Positions 7,811-16,223 of a stretch of 33,255 bases of DNA are shown here, piece by piece. The translations under genes were made by a program, and so were the position numbers. Position 1 is the first letter of the stretch, and each line of letters opens with the position of its first letter. Origin of the DNA: Bacteroidales bacterium. Its GTDB lineage: Bacteria > Bacteroidota > Bacteroidia > Bacteroidales > P3. The stretch spans positions 1-33,255 of the forward strand of contig JAFZDP010000023.1 in assembly GCA_017561155.1 (NCBI GenBank), read 5' to 3'. The notes beneath the pieces are model-generated. The model worked only from the letters and a program-made list of their open reading frames with translations, was not told the origin of the DNA and did no database searches.

Positions 7811-8965
7811 ATGAATAGTTTAAGACAATTTATTGATAAGATAAAACCGAACTTTGAGAAAGGTGGCAAGTTTGAAAAACTAGGTTCCACATTCGGTGCG
7901 TTTGAAACATTTGCATTTGTTCCAAACGAAGTGACAAAAAAAGGATCTCATATTCGCGATGCTGTGGATATGAAACGTACTATTATCGTAGTGGTGTTGG
8001 CTTTGGTACCGGCATTGCTATTTGGTATGTGGAATGTTGGTTATCAGCATTCACTTTCGATAGGAGAAACTGCTCCGATATGCGATACTATATGGTCGAA
8101 TTTCTGGTACGGTTTCTTGCGTGTGCTACCTATTATCATTGTAACATACGTAGTAGGTTTGGCTATCGAGTTTATGTATGCACAAATCAGAGGTCATGCC
8201 GTTAACGAAGGTTTCTTGGCTACCGGTTTGCTTATTCCTCTTATCGTACCTGTTACTATTCCTTTGTGGCAAGTGGCATTGGCTACTGCTTTTGCTGTAG
8301 TGATAGGTAAAGAAGTATTTGGTGGTACAGGTATGAACTTTATGAACCCTGCTTTGATAGCTCGTGCTTTCTTGTTCTTTGCATACCCATCGTGTATGTC
8401 GGGCGATAAAGTATGGATAAACGAAGCCGGCGATGCTATTTCGGGTGCTACTCCTCTTGGAGACGCTATGGTTGGTAACTTTGCTTCTATGCCTTCTATA
8501 ATGGATATGTTTATCGGTACTATACCGGGATCTATTGGCGAAACATCTATCCCAGCTATATTGATAGGTGCTGCTTTGTTGTTGATAACAGGTGTGGCTA
8601 GCTGGAGAATTATGTTGTCTGTTGTATTAGGTGCTACTGCCGTAGGTCTTTTGATAAATGGTATAGGTGGTAACGAATATATGGAATTGCCTTTCTACTA
8701 TCATTTCTTGATGGGTGGTTTTGCTTTCGGTTGTGTATTTATGGCAACAGACCCTGTAACAGCTGCTCAAACAAATACCGGAAAATGGATCTATGGTTTC
8801 CTTATAGGTGCTATAGCTGTGATACTTCGCGTATTCAACCCTGCTTATCCGGAAGGTATGATGCTTGCTATATTGCTTATGAACGTATTCGCTCCTCTTA
8901 TCGACTACTATGTGGTAGACGCTAATATCAGAGCTCGTAAGAAAAGAATGCAAGTAACTAAATAA
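7811..8965 (+). CDS. nqrB: Na+-translocating NADH:quinone reductase subunit B
   Basis: A 384-residue polytopic membrane subunit of Na+-NQR. It is central to Na+ movement and carries covalently bound FMN. The motif SGATP at residues 211-215 gives Thr214 as the likely phosphoester-linked FMN site; GGTGMNFMNPAL at about 171-182 and FMATDPVTAAQT match the family. Multiple hydrophobic helices begin at about residue 55. It is the first gene of a compact operon (nqrC follows after 33 bases) with its own promoter. FMN attachment needs an ApbE-type flavin transferase, which is not encoded in this window. Confidence 0.96.
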   Translation: MNSLRQFIDKIKPNFEKGGKFEKLGSTFGAFETFAFVPNEVTKKGSHIRDAVDMKRTIIVVVLALVPALLFGMWNVGYQHSLSIGETAPICDTIWSNFWYGFLRVLPIIIVTYVVGLAIEFMYAQIRGHAVNEGFLATGLLIPLIVPVTIPLWQVALATAFAVVIGKEVFGGTGMNFMNPALIARAFLFFAYPSCMSGDKVWINEAGDAISGATPLGDAMVGNFASMPSIMDMFIGTIPGSIGETSIPAILIGAALLLITGVASWRIMLSVVLGATAVGLLINGIGGNEYMELPFYYHFLMGGFAFGCVFMATDPVTAAQTNTGKWIYGFLIGAIAVILRVFNPAYPEGMMLAILLMNVFAPLIDYYVVDANIRARKKRMQVTK

Positions 8966-8998
8966 CTATAGTAAAAATTAAATTTATAATTGATTGTT

Positions 8999-9739
8999 AT
9001 GAAAGATTTTTCTAATAAATATATATTCATTTACGCTACAGTTTTGGTACTAGTGGTGGCTGCTGTACTTGCAACTACAGCTACATTGTTGAAACCATTC
9101 CAAATTAAGAATGTAAATACAGAAAAGGTACAAAACTTGTTGGCTGCTATCAACGTAGAAGCATCGTTTGATGAAGCAGAAACTCTTTATAAAGAATATT
9201 TCAAAGAAGAGTTGGGTATAAACAAAGAAGGTAATGTTGTAGATGTTTACAATGTTGCAGAAGGTAAGATGGTTGAAGGTACAGAACGTCCGTTTGCTAT
9301 CGATGTAAAGAAACAACAATCGTTGTTGAAAGAAGGACAAGACGTAGTATTTCCATTGTATGTTTATGAAAAAGATGGACAAAAAGGATATGTAATACCA
9401 TTGCAAGGTGCAGGATTGTGGGGCGATATATGGGGCAATATAGCTTTGGCTGCCGATTTCAACACTGTTGTTGGTGTTAACTTTGACCATGCCGGCGAAA
9501 CTCCGGGTTTGGGAGCTGAGATTACTACAAAAGGTTTCCAAGAACCATTCATAGGTAAACATATCTATGATGCTGCCGGAAACTTCACTTCGGTGATAGT
9601 AAAAAAGAATGCTGATGCTACTACCGGCAACGAAGTAGATGCAATATCGGGTGGTACTATCACTTCGACAGGTGTGTCGGATATGTTGAAGAAAGATTTG
9701 GAATTTTACCAAAACTATAGAAATAAGATTGTCGAATAA
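8999..9739 (+). CDS. nqrC: Na+-translocating NADH:quinone reductase subunit C
   Basis: A 246-residue subunit with one N-terminal transmembrane helix (about 8-30) and a periplasmic FMN-binding domain. The covalent flavin motif SGGTITS is at 217-223, so Thr220 is the expected FMN-linked residue (families usually read SGAT; Gly replaces Ala here). [11 protein letters not shown] at 164-174 is the other conserved block. Start at ATG 8999; a TTG three codons upstream is less likely. It lies 33 bases after nqrB and 16 bases before nqrD. Confidence 0.95.
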   Translation: MKDFSNKYIFIYATVLVLVVAAVLATTATLLKPFQIKNVNTEKVQNLLAAINVEASFDEAETLYKEYFKEELGINKEGNVVDVYNVAEGKMVEGTERPFAIDVKKQQSLLKEGQDVVFPLYVYEKDGQKGYVIPLQGAGLWGDIWGNIALAADFNTVVGVNFDHAGETPGLGAEITTKGFQEPFIGKHIYDAAGNFTSVIVKKNADATTGNEVDAISGGTITSTGVSDMLKKDLEFYQNYRNKIVE

Positions 9740-9755
9740 GAATAAACTTAAAGAT

Positions 9756-10385
9756 ATGAGTGGAAAAAATCTAAAGTTGATTAAAAATCCGTTGAGCAAA
9801 GAAAATCCAATCACAGTACAAGTATTGGGTATATGCTCTGCATTGGCTGTAACAGCACAAGTAAAGCCTGCTTTAGTAATGGCTATATCGGTAATTGTTG
9901 TTGTTGCCCTATCGAATGTTATTATCTCATTGTTGCGTAATACAATACCTCCTCGTATTCGTATTATCGTTCAGCTATTAGTAGTAGCTATGATGGTTAT
10001 TCTTGTCGACCAATTTTTGAAAGCTTTTGTATACGATGTAAGCAAACAGCTTTCGGTATTCGTAGGACTTATTATTACCAACTGTATCGTAATGGGACGT
10101 TTGGAAGCTTTTGCTATGCAAAACAAGCCATGGGCTTCGTTCCTTGATGGTATAGGTAATGGATTGGGATATGGACTTATATTGTTTATAATAGCTTTCT
10201 TCCGCGAACTATTTGGTTCGGGAACATTGTTGGGATACCAAATCATACCAGATAGTTGGTATGCTGCCAATGGTGGTTTCTATCATAACAATGGTTTGTT
10301 TATCTTGCCTCCTATGGCATTGATAATAGTAGGTATTATTATATGGGTTCATCGTTCGAGAAACAAAGACCTTTGTGAAAATTAA
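9756..10385 (+). CDS. nqrD: Na+-translocating NADH:quinone reductase subunit D
   Basis: A 209-residue membrane subunit with several transmembrane helices, homologous to NqrE and RnfA/E. Cys27 (GICSAL) and Cys110 (ITNCIVMGR) correspond to the residues that, with two from NqrE, hold the intramembrane iron centre between the subunits. An in-frame TTG at 9729 would overlap nqrC; the ATG at 9756 gives the family-typical N-terminus with [14 protein letters not shown]. The gap to nqrE is 20 bases. Confidence 0.95.
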   Translation: MSGKNLKLIKNPLSKENPITVQVLGICSALAVTAQVKPALVMAISVIVVVALSNVIISLLRNTIPPRIRIIVQLLVVAMMVILVDQFLKAFVYDVSKQLSVFVGLIITNCIVMGRLEAFAMQNKPWASFLDGIGNGLGYGLILFIIAFFRELFGSGTLLGYQIIPDSWYAANGGFYHNNGLFILPPMALIIVGIIIWVHRSRNKDLCEN

Positions 10386-10405
10386 TAATGGAGGGTTAGA
10401 AAATT

Positions 10406-11023
10406 ATGCAAGACTTAATAAATTTATTCATACGTTCGATCTTTATCGATAACATGATTTTCGCATTCTTTTTGGGTATGTGTTCTTATTTAGCTGTATC
10501 CAAAACTGTGAAAACATCAATGGGACTTGGTATCGCCGTAGTATTTGTAATGGTGATTACTGTTCCGATCAACTATTTGTTGGATAACTACATTTTGAAA
10601 GAAGGTGCTTTGACTTGGTTGAGTCCTGAGTTTGCTTCGGTAGATTTGAGCTTCCTTACTTTTATATTATTTATAGCTGTAGTTGCTGCTATCGTTCAAT
10701 TGTTGGAAATGATAGTAGAAAAGTTTACTCCTGCATTGTATAACGCTTTGGGTATCTTCTTACCTCTTATCGCAGTAAACTGTGCTATATTGGGAGCATC
10801 GTTGTTCATGCAAGGTAAAGGATTCCAATCGGTAGGCGAAACAGCTGTATATGCTTTAGGTTCGGGAATAGGTTGGTTGCTTGCTATAGTAGGTATTGCA
10901 GCTATTCGCGAAAAACTACGCTACTCTCATGTGCCGGCTCCTTTGAAAGGATTGGGTATTACTTTTATCATTACCGGTTTAATGGGTATAGCTTTCATGA
11001 GCTTTTTAGGTATCAAATTGTAA
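10406..11023 (+). CDS. nqrE: Na+-translocating NADH:quinone reductase subunit E
   Basis: A 205-residue polytopic subunit, pseudo-symmetric partner of NqrD. The conserved cysteines Cys26 ([12 protein letters not shown]) and Cys126 ([15 protein letters not shown]) complete the intramembrane iron site. The preceding GGAGGG, 13-18 bases before the ATG, is an unusually good Shine-Dalgarno-like sequence for this genome. Length and sequence are normal for the family. It sits between nqrD and nqrF on the same strand with short gaps. Confidence 0.95.
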   Translation: MQDLINLFIRSIFIDNMIFAFFLGMCSYLAVSKTVKTSMGLGIAVVFVMVITVPINYLLDNYILKEGALTWLSPEFASVDLSFLTFILFIAVVAAIVQLLEMIVEKFTPALYNALGIFLPLIAVNCAILGASLFMQGKGFQSVGETAVYALGSGIGWLLAIVGIAAIREKLRYSHVPAPLKGLGITFIITGLMGIAFMSFLGIKL

Positions 11024-11055
11024 AACTATAGATATAGAAAGGAAGAATAATTGAT

Positions 11056-12345
11056 ATGAATATGCATCTATTATCGATAGGATTAGTATTGGGAACAAGT
11101 GTTGTTGTGTTCCTTTTGATTATACTTTTCTTTGTAGCATTATTGCTTTTTGTGCGTGCAAAACTTATGCCTAAAGGCGATGTTGTTATCAATATTAATG
11201 GCGAAAGAGACGTAACAGTAAAACCTGGTGGTAGTTTGCTTTCTACATTGGCTGCTCAAAAGATATTTTTGCCTTCGGCTTGTGGTGGTAAAGGTTCTTG
11301 TGGTCAATGTCGTTGTCGTGTACCTGAAGGCGGTGGCGAGATATTACCTACCGAAAAAGGTTTCTTTACTCGTAAACAAATCCAAGACAATTGGAGATTG
11401 GGTTGCCAAGTAAAGGTAAAAGAAAATATGAAGATTATAGTACCTGAATCGGTACTTGGAGTAAAAGAATGGGAATGTACTGTTATTTCTAACAAGAACG
11501 TTGCTACTTTTATCAAGGAATTTATCGTGCAATTGCCTGAAGGCGAACACATGGATTTCGTTCCAGGTTCGTATGCACAAATCAAGATTCCTGCTTACTC
11601 GATGGATTATGACAAAGATATCGATAAGGGTCTTATCGGTGACGAATATCTACCTGCATGGAAAAACTTTGGATTGTTTGATTTGAAATGTAAAAACGAT
11701 ACTCCTACTATCCGTGCTTATTCTATGGCTAACTATCCTGCCGAAGGTGATAGAATTATGCTTACTGTACGTATTGCTACTCCTCCATTTAAACCGAAAC
11801 CACAAGTTGGTTTCCAAAACGTAATGCCGGGTATAGCATCGTCGTACATATTCACTCTTAAACCGGGTGACAAAGTTATAATGAGTGGTCCTTATGGCGA
11901 ATTTAGCCCAATATTTGACTCGAAGAGAGATATGATTTGGGTAGGTGGTGGTGCCGGTATGGCTCCGTTGCGTGCTCAGATAATGCACATGACCAAAACA
12001 TTACGTACTACAGATCGTAAGATGGATTACTTCTATGGTGCTCGTGCTCTTAACGAAGTATTCTATTTGGAAGACTTCTTACAATTGGAAAAAGAGTTTC
12101 CAAACTTCCATTTCCACTTAGCTTTGGACCGTCCTGATCCTAAAGCCGACGAAGCAGGCGTTAAGTATACTGCAGGTTTTGTTCACAATGTTATGTACGA
12201 AACTTATTTGAAAAACCATCCGGAACCGGAAGATATAGAATACTACATGTGTGGTCCCGGTCCAATGTCGAAAGCTGTTGTTGCTATGCTTGACAGCCTT
12301 GGAGTTGCTAAAGAAAGCATTATGTTCGACGACTTTGGAGGTTGA
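11056..12345 (+). CDS. nqrF: Na+-translocating NADH:quinone reductase subunit F
   Basis: A 429-residue subunit, the NADH-oxidising entry point. The parts in order are: an N-terminal membrane helix (about 8-33); a 2Fe-2S ferredoxin domain with Cys76, Cys82, Cys85 and Cys117 (Cx5CxxCx31C); the FAD motif RAYSMANYP at 220-228; and the NADH-binding GGGAGMAPLR at 297-306. A CGPGPM near the C-terminus is typical of ferredoxin-NADP reductase folds. All key residues are present, so the pump should be functional. It is the last nqr gene; a tRNA gene starts only 25 bases after the stop with no terminator in between. Confidence 0.96.
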   Translation: MNMHLLSIGLVLGTSVVVFLLIILFFVALLLFVRAKLMPKGDVVININGERDVTVKPGGSLLSTLAAQKIFLPSACGGKGSCGQCRCRVPEGGGEILPTEKGFFTRKQIQDNWRLGCQVKVKENMKIIVPESVLGVKEWECTVISNKNVATFIKEFIVQLPEGEHMDFVPGSYAQIKIPAYSMDYDKDIDKGLIGDEYLPAWKNFGLFDLKCKNDTPTIRAYSMANYPAEGDRIMLTVRIATPPFKPKPQVGFQNVMPGIASSYIFTLKPGDKVIMSGPYGEFSPIFDSKRDMIWVGGGAGMAPLRAQIMHMTKTLRTTDRKMDYFYGARALNEVFYLEDFLQLEKEFPNFHFHLALDRPDPKADEAGVKYTAGFVHNVMYETYLKNHPEPEDIEYYMCGPGPMSKAVVAMLDSLGVAKESIMFDDFGG

Positions 12346-12370
12346 TAAAAGATATAATTTACATATTGAT

Positions 12371-12441
12371 TGTCCCGTTGTGTAATGGTAGCACACCAGA
12401 TTCTGGCTCTGTTAGTGAGGGTTCGAATCCTTCCGGGACAA
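12371..12441 (+). tRNA. tRNA-Gln (anticodon CTG)
   Basis: A complete cloverleaf of 71 bases. The acceptor TGTCCCG pairs with CGGGACA and the discriminator base is A. The D loop contains GGTA. The anticodon loop TTCTGGC gives CTG. The T stem GAGGG pairs with CCTTC around the loop TTCGAAT. Position 27 (C) and 43 (T) do not pair, so the anticodon stem has four pairs. CCA is not encoded. The gene is very close to the nqrF stop and is followed directly by a terminator, so it may be processed from the nqr transcript. Confidence 0.93.
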
Positions 12442-12442
12442 C

Positions 12443-12480
12443 AAAAAAGGGGTAATGACACGAGCATTACTCCTTTTTTG
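12443..12480 (+). terminator. Strong intrinsic terminator after tRNA-Gln / nqr operon
   Basis: AAAAAAGGGGTAATG (12443-12457) pairs with CATTACTCCTTTTTT (12465-12479) over 15 pairs with one G-T pair, ending in a T run. As the first such structure after nqrB, it probably ends the whole nqrB-F-tRNA unit. The stretch 12481-12689 after it shows no gene. Confidence 0.85.
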
Positions 12481-12689
12481 TGTTTGCTTATTTCTAACTC
12501 TTTTTTGCTTTCAGATATGAATTGGTGAGCTATGAAAGCATCTTTCGGAAAATTTGCTACATTGCTGTAACTTGATCTGTACTGGGCAAACTTACATTTT
12601 CTATCGAGTTGGAGATTCTAACTGACAACCAACTGTTACCTATATATCAAAAAGCATACATATAAAAGCGAGAATTTAATTAGCAGTAG

Positions 12690-13376
12690 CTATATTGTCT
12701 GTTCCCAATTGATGGGTGTTTTGCCTTGCGATAGTAATATTTGATTGGTTTTAGAAAAGTGTTTGCATCCAAAGAATCCTCTATATGCCGATAGTGGTGA
12801 TGGGTGAGGTGCTGTAAGTATATGATGCTTTGAGGTGTCTATAAGTTTGCTTTTTGCTATTGCAGGGTTTCCCCATAGTAAGAATACTACACCTTGTTGA
12901 TGTCGGGATATGTTGCTTATCACGCTATCGGTGAATTGTTCCCAACCATGTCCAAAGTGCGAGCCGGCATGGTGAGCACGTACTGTAAGCGTGGTGTTTA
13001 GTAGGAATACACCTTGTTTGGCCCAGCCGGTCAGCGTTCCACATGTGGCAGGTATAGAGGTGCCAAGGTCGGAGTTTATCTCTTTGAAAATATTGACAAG
13101 CGATGGCGGACAGGCTATGCCGGGAGGAACAGAGAAACACAAACCATGTGCTTGGCCTTCGCCATGATAAGGGTCTTGCCCCAATATAACCACCTTGACG
13201 TTACTAAAAGGGGTATGCCAGAATGCAGAAAATATATCTTTGCCTTTAGGAAAACACTGATATTGCTTGCGTTCTTCAACTAAAAAAGCTTTGAGTTGTG
13301 CAAAATATTCCGATTCAAAATCGGGGCGAAGAACTTCTAACCAGCTCTCTTCCATTATAGGTTTTACTGTTTCCAT
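12690..13376 (-). CDS. ung: Uracil-DNA glycosylase, family 1
   Basis: A 228-residue family 1 enzyme that removes uracil from DNA to begin base-excision repair. All signature elements are present: the water-activating loop GQDPYHGEGQAHG at 66-78 with catalytic Asp68; LLNTTLTV at 125-132 for uracil recognition; FLLWG at about 165-169; and the DNA-intercalation loop HPSPLSAYRG at 191-200. Length is normal. It is transcribed alone on the minus strand, convergent with the tRNA gene, with a -7 element just upstream. Confidence 0.96.
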   Translation of the reverse strand: METVKPIMEESWLEVLRPDFESEYFAQLKAFLVEERKQYQCFPKGKDIFSAFWHTPFSNVKVVILGQDPYHGEGQAHGLCFSVPPGIACPPSLVNIFKEINSDLGTSIPATCGTLTGWAKQGVFLLNTTLTVRAHHAGSHFGHGWEQFTDSVISNISRHQQGVVFLLWGNPAIAKSKLIDTSKHHILTAPHPSPLSAYRGFFGCKHFSKTNQILLSQGKTPINWEQTI

Positions 13377-13403
13377 AGTCGTGTATTATGTGTAAATGAT
13401 ATG

Positions 13404-13411
13404 CAAAGATA
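13404..13411 (-). promoter_or_regulatory. -7 promoter element of ung
   Basis: On the minus strand this reads TATCTTTG, an exact TAnnTTTG match, 28 bases upstream of the ung ATG. No exact TTTG is seen at the expected -33 distance. Confidence 0.5.
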
Positions 13412-13487
13412 CAAATATTTTGCAACAATAGTGTTGGTTGTGGTAAGAAATTTCGTCAGATAAGTGTTTTGGGGCGGCTTTGTTGCA

Positions 13488-13780
13488 AAGAAAATAAACT
13501 TTTTTGAATTATTTTTTCGTAGTTTTTAGATGTGACTTTTGGTAGTCTATTATTTATATATCAAGGTTTTATCTGTTTGGTATTTTGGGATTGTATGTAT
13601 TGGAATGATAAATATTTTACAAAAAAATAGCATGGGCTGTAATAAAATGACATACTTAAACGACTTATATGTGTAAAATGAAAATAATGAAACCATAAAA
13701 TAAAAATATTGCAAGATGAAGAAACTAATATTAGCGTTGGCATGTATGCTGACTATGGGTGCTACAATTGCACAAGAAAA
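13488..13780 (+). repeat. Leader/signal-peptide repeat, copy 1
   Basis: A 293-bp block that recurs at 14552-14844 at a fixed offset of 1064 bp without gaps and with about three substitutions by eye. It covers the whole upstream leader plus the first 20-odd codons (signal peptide) of the first outer-membrane-type gene. The match stops abruptly after the CACAAGAAAA codons, where the mature protein begins. Confidence 0.9.
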
Positions 13781-14342
13781 AGGAAAATTTGGGATGGAAA
13801 TAAACAATGGAATGTCGCTTTTTACTAATTATTCGGCCCTCTCGCTTTTCCAAGATGAAACAGCGGTTAATACGTGTAATTTAGCCGAGATAAATCTTTT
13901 TTATGCTACTAAGAATAACTTCACTTGGACTTTATCTTTGTTCGGTAATAGAGGCAATACATCAAATATTGCTTTAAACGAGACGTATGGAATACATGGC
14001 TTAGTTTTGGGATTTAGACGTAGTGCTATGGTTTCGGAAAAATCAGAGCTTTATTTTGGAATGGGAGTAGGTATGGCTGTTGTAAATAATGATTTTGATG
14101 GTTATAGTGTTAATAGGCTAGGATTAAAAACTAATTGGGGATTAGGTTATAATTACTATGTTACGTCAAATACTTATATAGGAGCATCAATTAACTATTC
14201 TACTATAGGATGTTTTTCTGCTATGGGAGGACTTTCAATTCCAGATATGCCATTAGGAGCTGATATGACTAACTACTCTTTGAATCAGAAAACAGATGTA
14301 CAGGGATTAAATTTTCAAATTGGACTTGGTATCAAATTCTAA
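13716..14342 (+). CDS. Small outer-membrane beta-barrel-like protein, tandem copy 1
   Basis: A 208-residue exported protein with a Sec signal peptide (MKKLILALACMLTMGATIAQ, cut after about residue 20). The mature part has alternating aromatic and hydrophobic residues, as in beta strands (for example GLVLGFRR, ELYFGMGVGMAVV, NWGLGYNYY), and ends GLNFQIGLGIKF, an aromatic C-terminus typical of outer-membrane barrels. I recognise no named family; it resembles generic small Bacteroidetes porin-like barrels. It is about half identical to the next gene in the mature part, yet the leader and signal peptide are almost identical. A terminator follows 45 bases after the stop, so it is a single-gene unit. 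Confidence 0.72.
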   Translation: MKKLILALACMLTMGATIAQEKGKFGMEINNGMSLFTNYSALSLFQDETAVNTCNLAEINLFYATKNNFTWTLSLFGNRGNTSNIALNETYGIHGLVLGFRRSAMVSEKSELYFGMGVGMAVVNNDFDGYSVNRLGLKTNWGLGYNYYVTSNTYIGASINYSTIGCFSAMGGLSIPDMPLGADMTNYSLNQKTDVQGLNFQIGLGIKF

Positions 14343-14387
14343 TAGCTATAGTGGAATACTAAATACAATTTACTCTATAATACCCGT

Positions 14388-14425
14388 ATGCCCTTGTCTT
14401 TTATTTAAGGTACAAGGGCATTTTT
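14388..14425 (+). terminator. Terminator of tandem copy 1
   Basis: ATGCCCTTGT (14388-14397) pairs exactly with ACAAGGGCAT (14412-14421), followed by TTTT. The same hairpin with its flanks recurs at 15446 and, decayed, at 15950. Confidence 0.8.
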
Positions 14426-14551
14426 AGGTATAAATAAAGTAGGTAATATAGATATCGGAGATAAGGAAATATATGGTAGTTGTCATATAAGAATATTCCG
14501 AATCAAAAATTGATATAGGTTTTGTTTGTCTCTGATGTGTAAATGATATCC

Positions 14552-14844
14552 AAGAAAATAAACTTTTTTGAATTATTTTTTCGTAGTTTTTAGATGTGAC
14601 TTTTGGTAGTCTATTATTTATATATCAAGGTTTTATCTGTTTGGTATTTTTGGATTGTATGTATTGGAATGATAAATATTTTACAAAAAAATAGCATGGG
14701 GTGTAATAAAATGGCATACTTAAACGACTTATATGTGTAAAATGAAAATAATGAAACCATAAAATAAAAATATTGCAAGATGAAGAAACTAATATTAGCG
14801 TTGGCATGTATGCTGACTATGGGTGCTACAATTGCACAAGAAAA
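14552..14844 (+). repeat. Leader/signal-peptide repeat, copy 2
   Basis: Second copy of the 293-bp block at 13488-13780. Upstream of it, ATGTGTAAATGATAT (from about 14535) also matches 13388-13402 next to the ung promoter. In copy 1 about 85 extra bases lie between that word and the block, bounded by GCAAAG repeats (13403 and 13485). This is consistent with a deletion in copy 2 after duplication. Copy 2 reads TATTTTTG at 14645-14652 (a TAnnTTTG match) where copy 1 reads TATTTTGG; no -33 partner is visible, so promoter use is uncertain. Confidence 0.88.
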
Positions 14845-15400
14845 TAATGATAAAAAATTTGGAGCAGAATTGCAGTTTGGTAATATGTTTTACACAAACT
14901 ACTCTGCTATATCGGTGTTTTCCGGCGATGCAGAGCCAACTTTAGGACAATCGTATAATGCCAATTTCTTCTATTACCCATCGAAGAACTTTGCATGGAC
15001 ATTGTCGTGTTTTGTAGATGGTGCTAATACTTCAAATCTCGCTTTGAACGAGATGTATGGAACTACAGGCTTTACTTTTGGAAATAGATATATTGCTTCA
15101 ATCTCAGATAGGTCTGAGCTGTATGTCGGAATAGGTGTAGGTATGGCATTTGCAAACAACAGATTCTCTTATATGGATAAGGACTATACTATAAACAGAA
15201 TAGGTGCCAGATTTAATTGGGGGATAGGCTATAGATATTTCGTTAATTCTAACGCTTATATAGGAGTGTCGGTAAATTATAGTGGAACATCTTATTTCTC
15301 GAACTATAAGTTGCCTGTCAATATGTCTAACCAATCTGTAAATCCCAAATCGGGAGTGCAGGGATTGAATTTCCAAATAGGAGTAGGAGTTAAATTCTGA
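14780..15400 (+). CDS. Small outer-membrane beta-barrel-like protein, tandem copy 2
   Basis: A 206-residue paralogue of the preceding gene. The signal peptide is identical (MKKLILALACMLTMGATIAQ) but the mature domain differs at about half of its positions. Shared blocks are TNYSA, FxWTLS-F, NTSN-ALNE-YG, SELY-G-GVGMA, NWG-GY-Y and the ending GVQGLNFQIGVGVKF. The beta-strand pattern and C-terminal Phe suggest an outer-membrane barrel. No function is assigned. It has the same leader and a related terminator to copy 1, so both are probably expressed from equivalent signals. Confidence 0.72.
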   Translation: MKKLILALACMLTMGATIAQENNDKKFGAELQFGNMFYTNYSAISVFSGDAEPTLGQSYNANFFYYPSKNFAWTLSCFVDGANTSNLALNEMYGTTGFTFGNRYIASISDRSELYVGIGVGMAFANNRFSYMDKDYTINRIGARFNWGIGYRYFVNSNAYIGVSVNYSGTSYFSNYKLPVNMSNQSVNPKSGVQGLNFQIGVGVKF

Positions 15401-15445
15401 CAATATAAATGAAGTACTAAATACATTTTACTCTATAATACCCGT

Positions 15446-15484
15446 ATGCCCTTACCTTTAATTTAAGGTATAAGGGCATTTTTA
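15446..15484 (+). terminator. Terminator of tandem copy 2
   Basis: ATGCCCTTA (15446-15454) pairs with TAAGGGCAT (15471-15479), with extra inner pairing of CCTT and AAGG, followed by a T run. The flanking words (CTCTATAATACCCGT before, TTTTTAGGTATAAATAAAG after) are shared with the copy 1 terminator. Confidence 0.78.
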
Positions 15485-15635
15485 GGTATAAATAAAGTAG
15501 GTGATGAATAACAGAGAAATTATGACAAGAAATATTTTTCTAATTTTTAAATCTCGATTGTAAGAAAATAGCTTTTGGGGCGTATAATATAACAGTTGCA
15601 CGGAAAAAAGACGCAAATATGAAGAGTTTAATAAA

Positions 15636-15830
15636 GGCAATTTCTAAAAAATGCTTTGCAAGTGATTTGCGGATTTTTGTTAGAAAGATTTCTATTTTCT
15701 TTTGATTGAGCATAGCGGGCTATGCGATTGAAAAATAAATATAAAGATTACAACAAAAAACGTAAAGCACGCAAAAGTTCAGAAAAGAGTGTATAAACTT
15801 AGTACGAACGTGGAATTTTTAGAAGTTGCC
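15636..15830. mobile_element. MITE-like element with terminal inverted repeats (no transposase)
   Basis: The left end GGCAATTTCTAAAAA (15636-15650) and the right end TTTTTAGAAGTTGCC (15816-15830) are inverted repeats differing at one base. A TAAA lies immediately outside both ends and may be a target duplication. Inside are an inverted copy of the end motif (to about 15686) and a perfect hairpin GCATAGC-GG-GCTATGC (15710-15725) flanked by direct GATTGA words. The left 126 bases recur at 33115-33255. About 195 bp with no coding capacity, it is most likely moved in trans or is a structured dispersed repeat. The rest of 15485-16083 shows no gene. Confidence 0.6.
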
Positions 15831-15949
15831 TAAAATATATTGGCAGCGCTTGATTTGAGTGTAACATTGATATTTGAAAGATTTTGAAAATAAATAAGGA
15901 TTAGAAATAATGTAGAAGTTTAGAATTTACCCATCCCCATAATATTCGT

Positions 15950-15985
15950 ATGCCCTTGTTTTAAACGTGGTGCAAGTGCATTTTT
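15950..15985 (+). repeat. Decayed orphan copy of the outer-membrane-pair terminator
   Basis: ATGCCCTTG (15950-15958) and CAAGTGCAT (15973-15981) form the same hairpin as at 14388 and 15446 but with one internal mismatch, followed by TTTTTAGGGATAAATAAA. No open reading frame of the paralogue family precedes it. It looks like the 3' remnant of a lost third copy. Confidence 0.6.
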
Positions 15986-16083
15986 AGGGATAAATAAAAT
16001 AGATAATGGGTGTGTTGGTATATGTTTGGGATTAGAGGAATATGATAAAAGTAGTGATGTGAAAATATATTTTAAAGAAAATC

Positions 16084-16114
16084 TTTGCCGAATACGGAAA
16101 AAATAGTAATTTTG
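16084..16114 (+). promoter_or_regulatory. Bacteroidetes-type promoter of the TonB receptor operon
   Basis: TTTG at 16084-16087 and TAATTTTG at 16107-16114, both exact, with a 19-base spacer. The leader to the ATG at 16224 is about 100 bases. Confidence 0.72.
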
Positions 16115-16223
16115 CACATCGAATATACAAAAGAAATAGAATAAAATTTAAAGTAAACAAGGTAAAATATATTACAAAATAATAATAATTCGGAACGAAT
16201 ATTGATAACAAAAATACACTATA

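Noticed and set aside
13550..13807. Minus-strand frames inside the leader repeats (also at 14625-14807)
   Set aside because: They recur only because the leader DNA is duplicated. Hydrophobic Phe/Tyr-rich translations are expected from A/T-rich DNA, and they run antisense to the leader and signal peptide.
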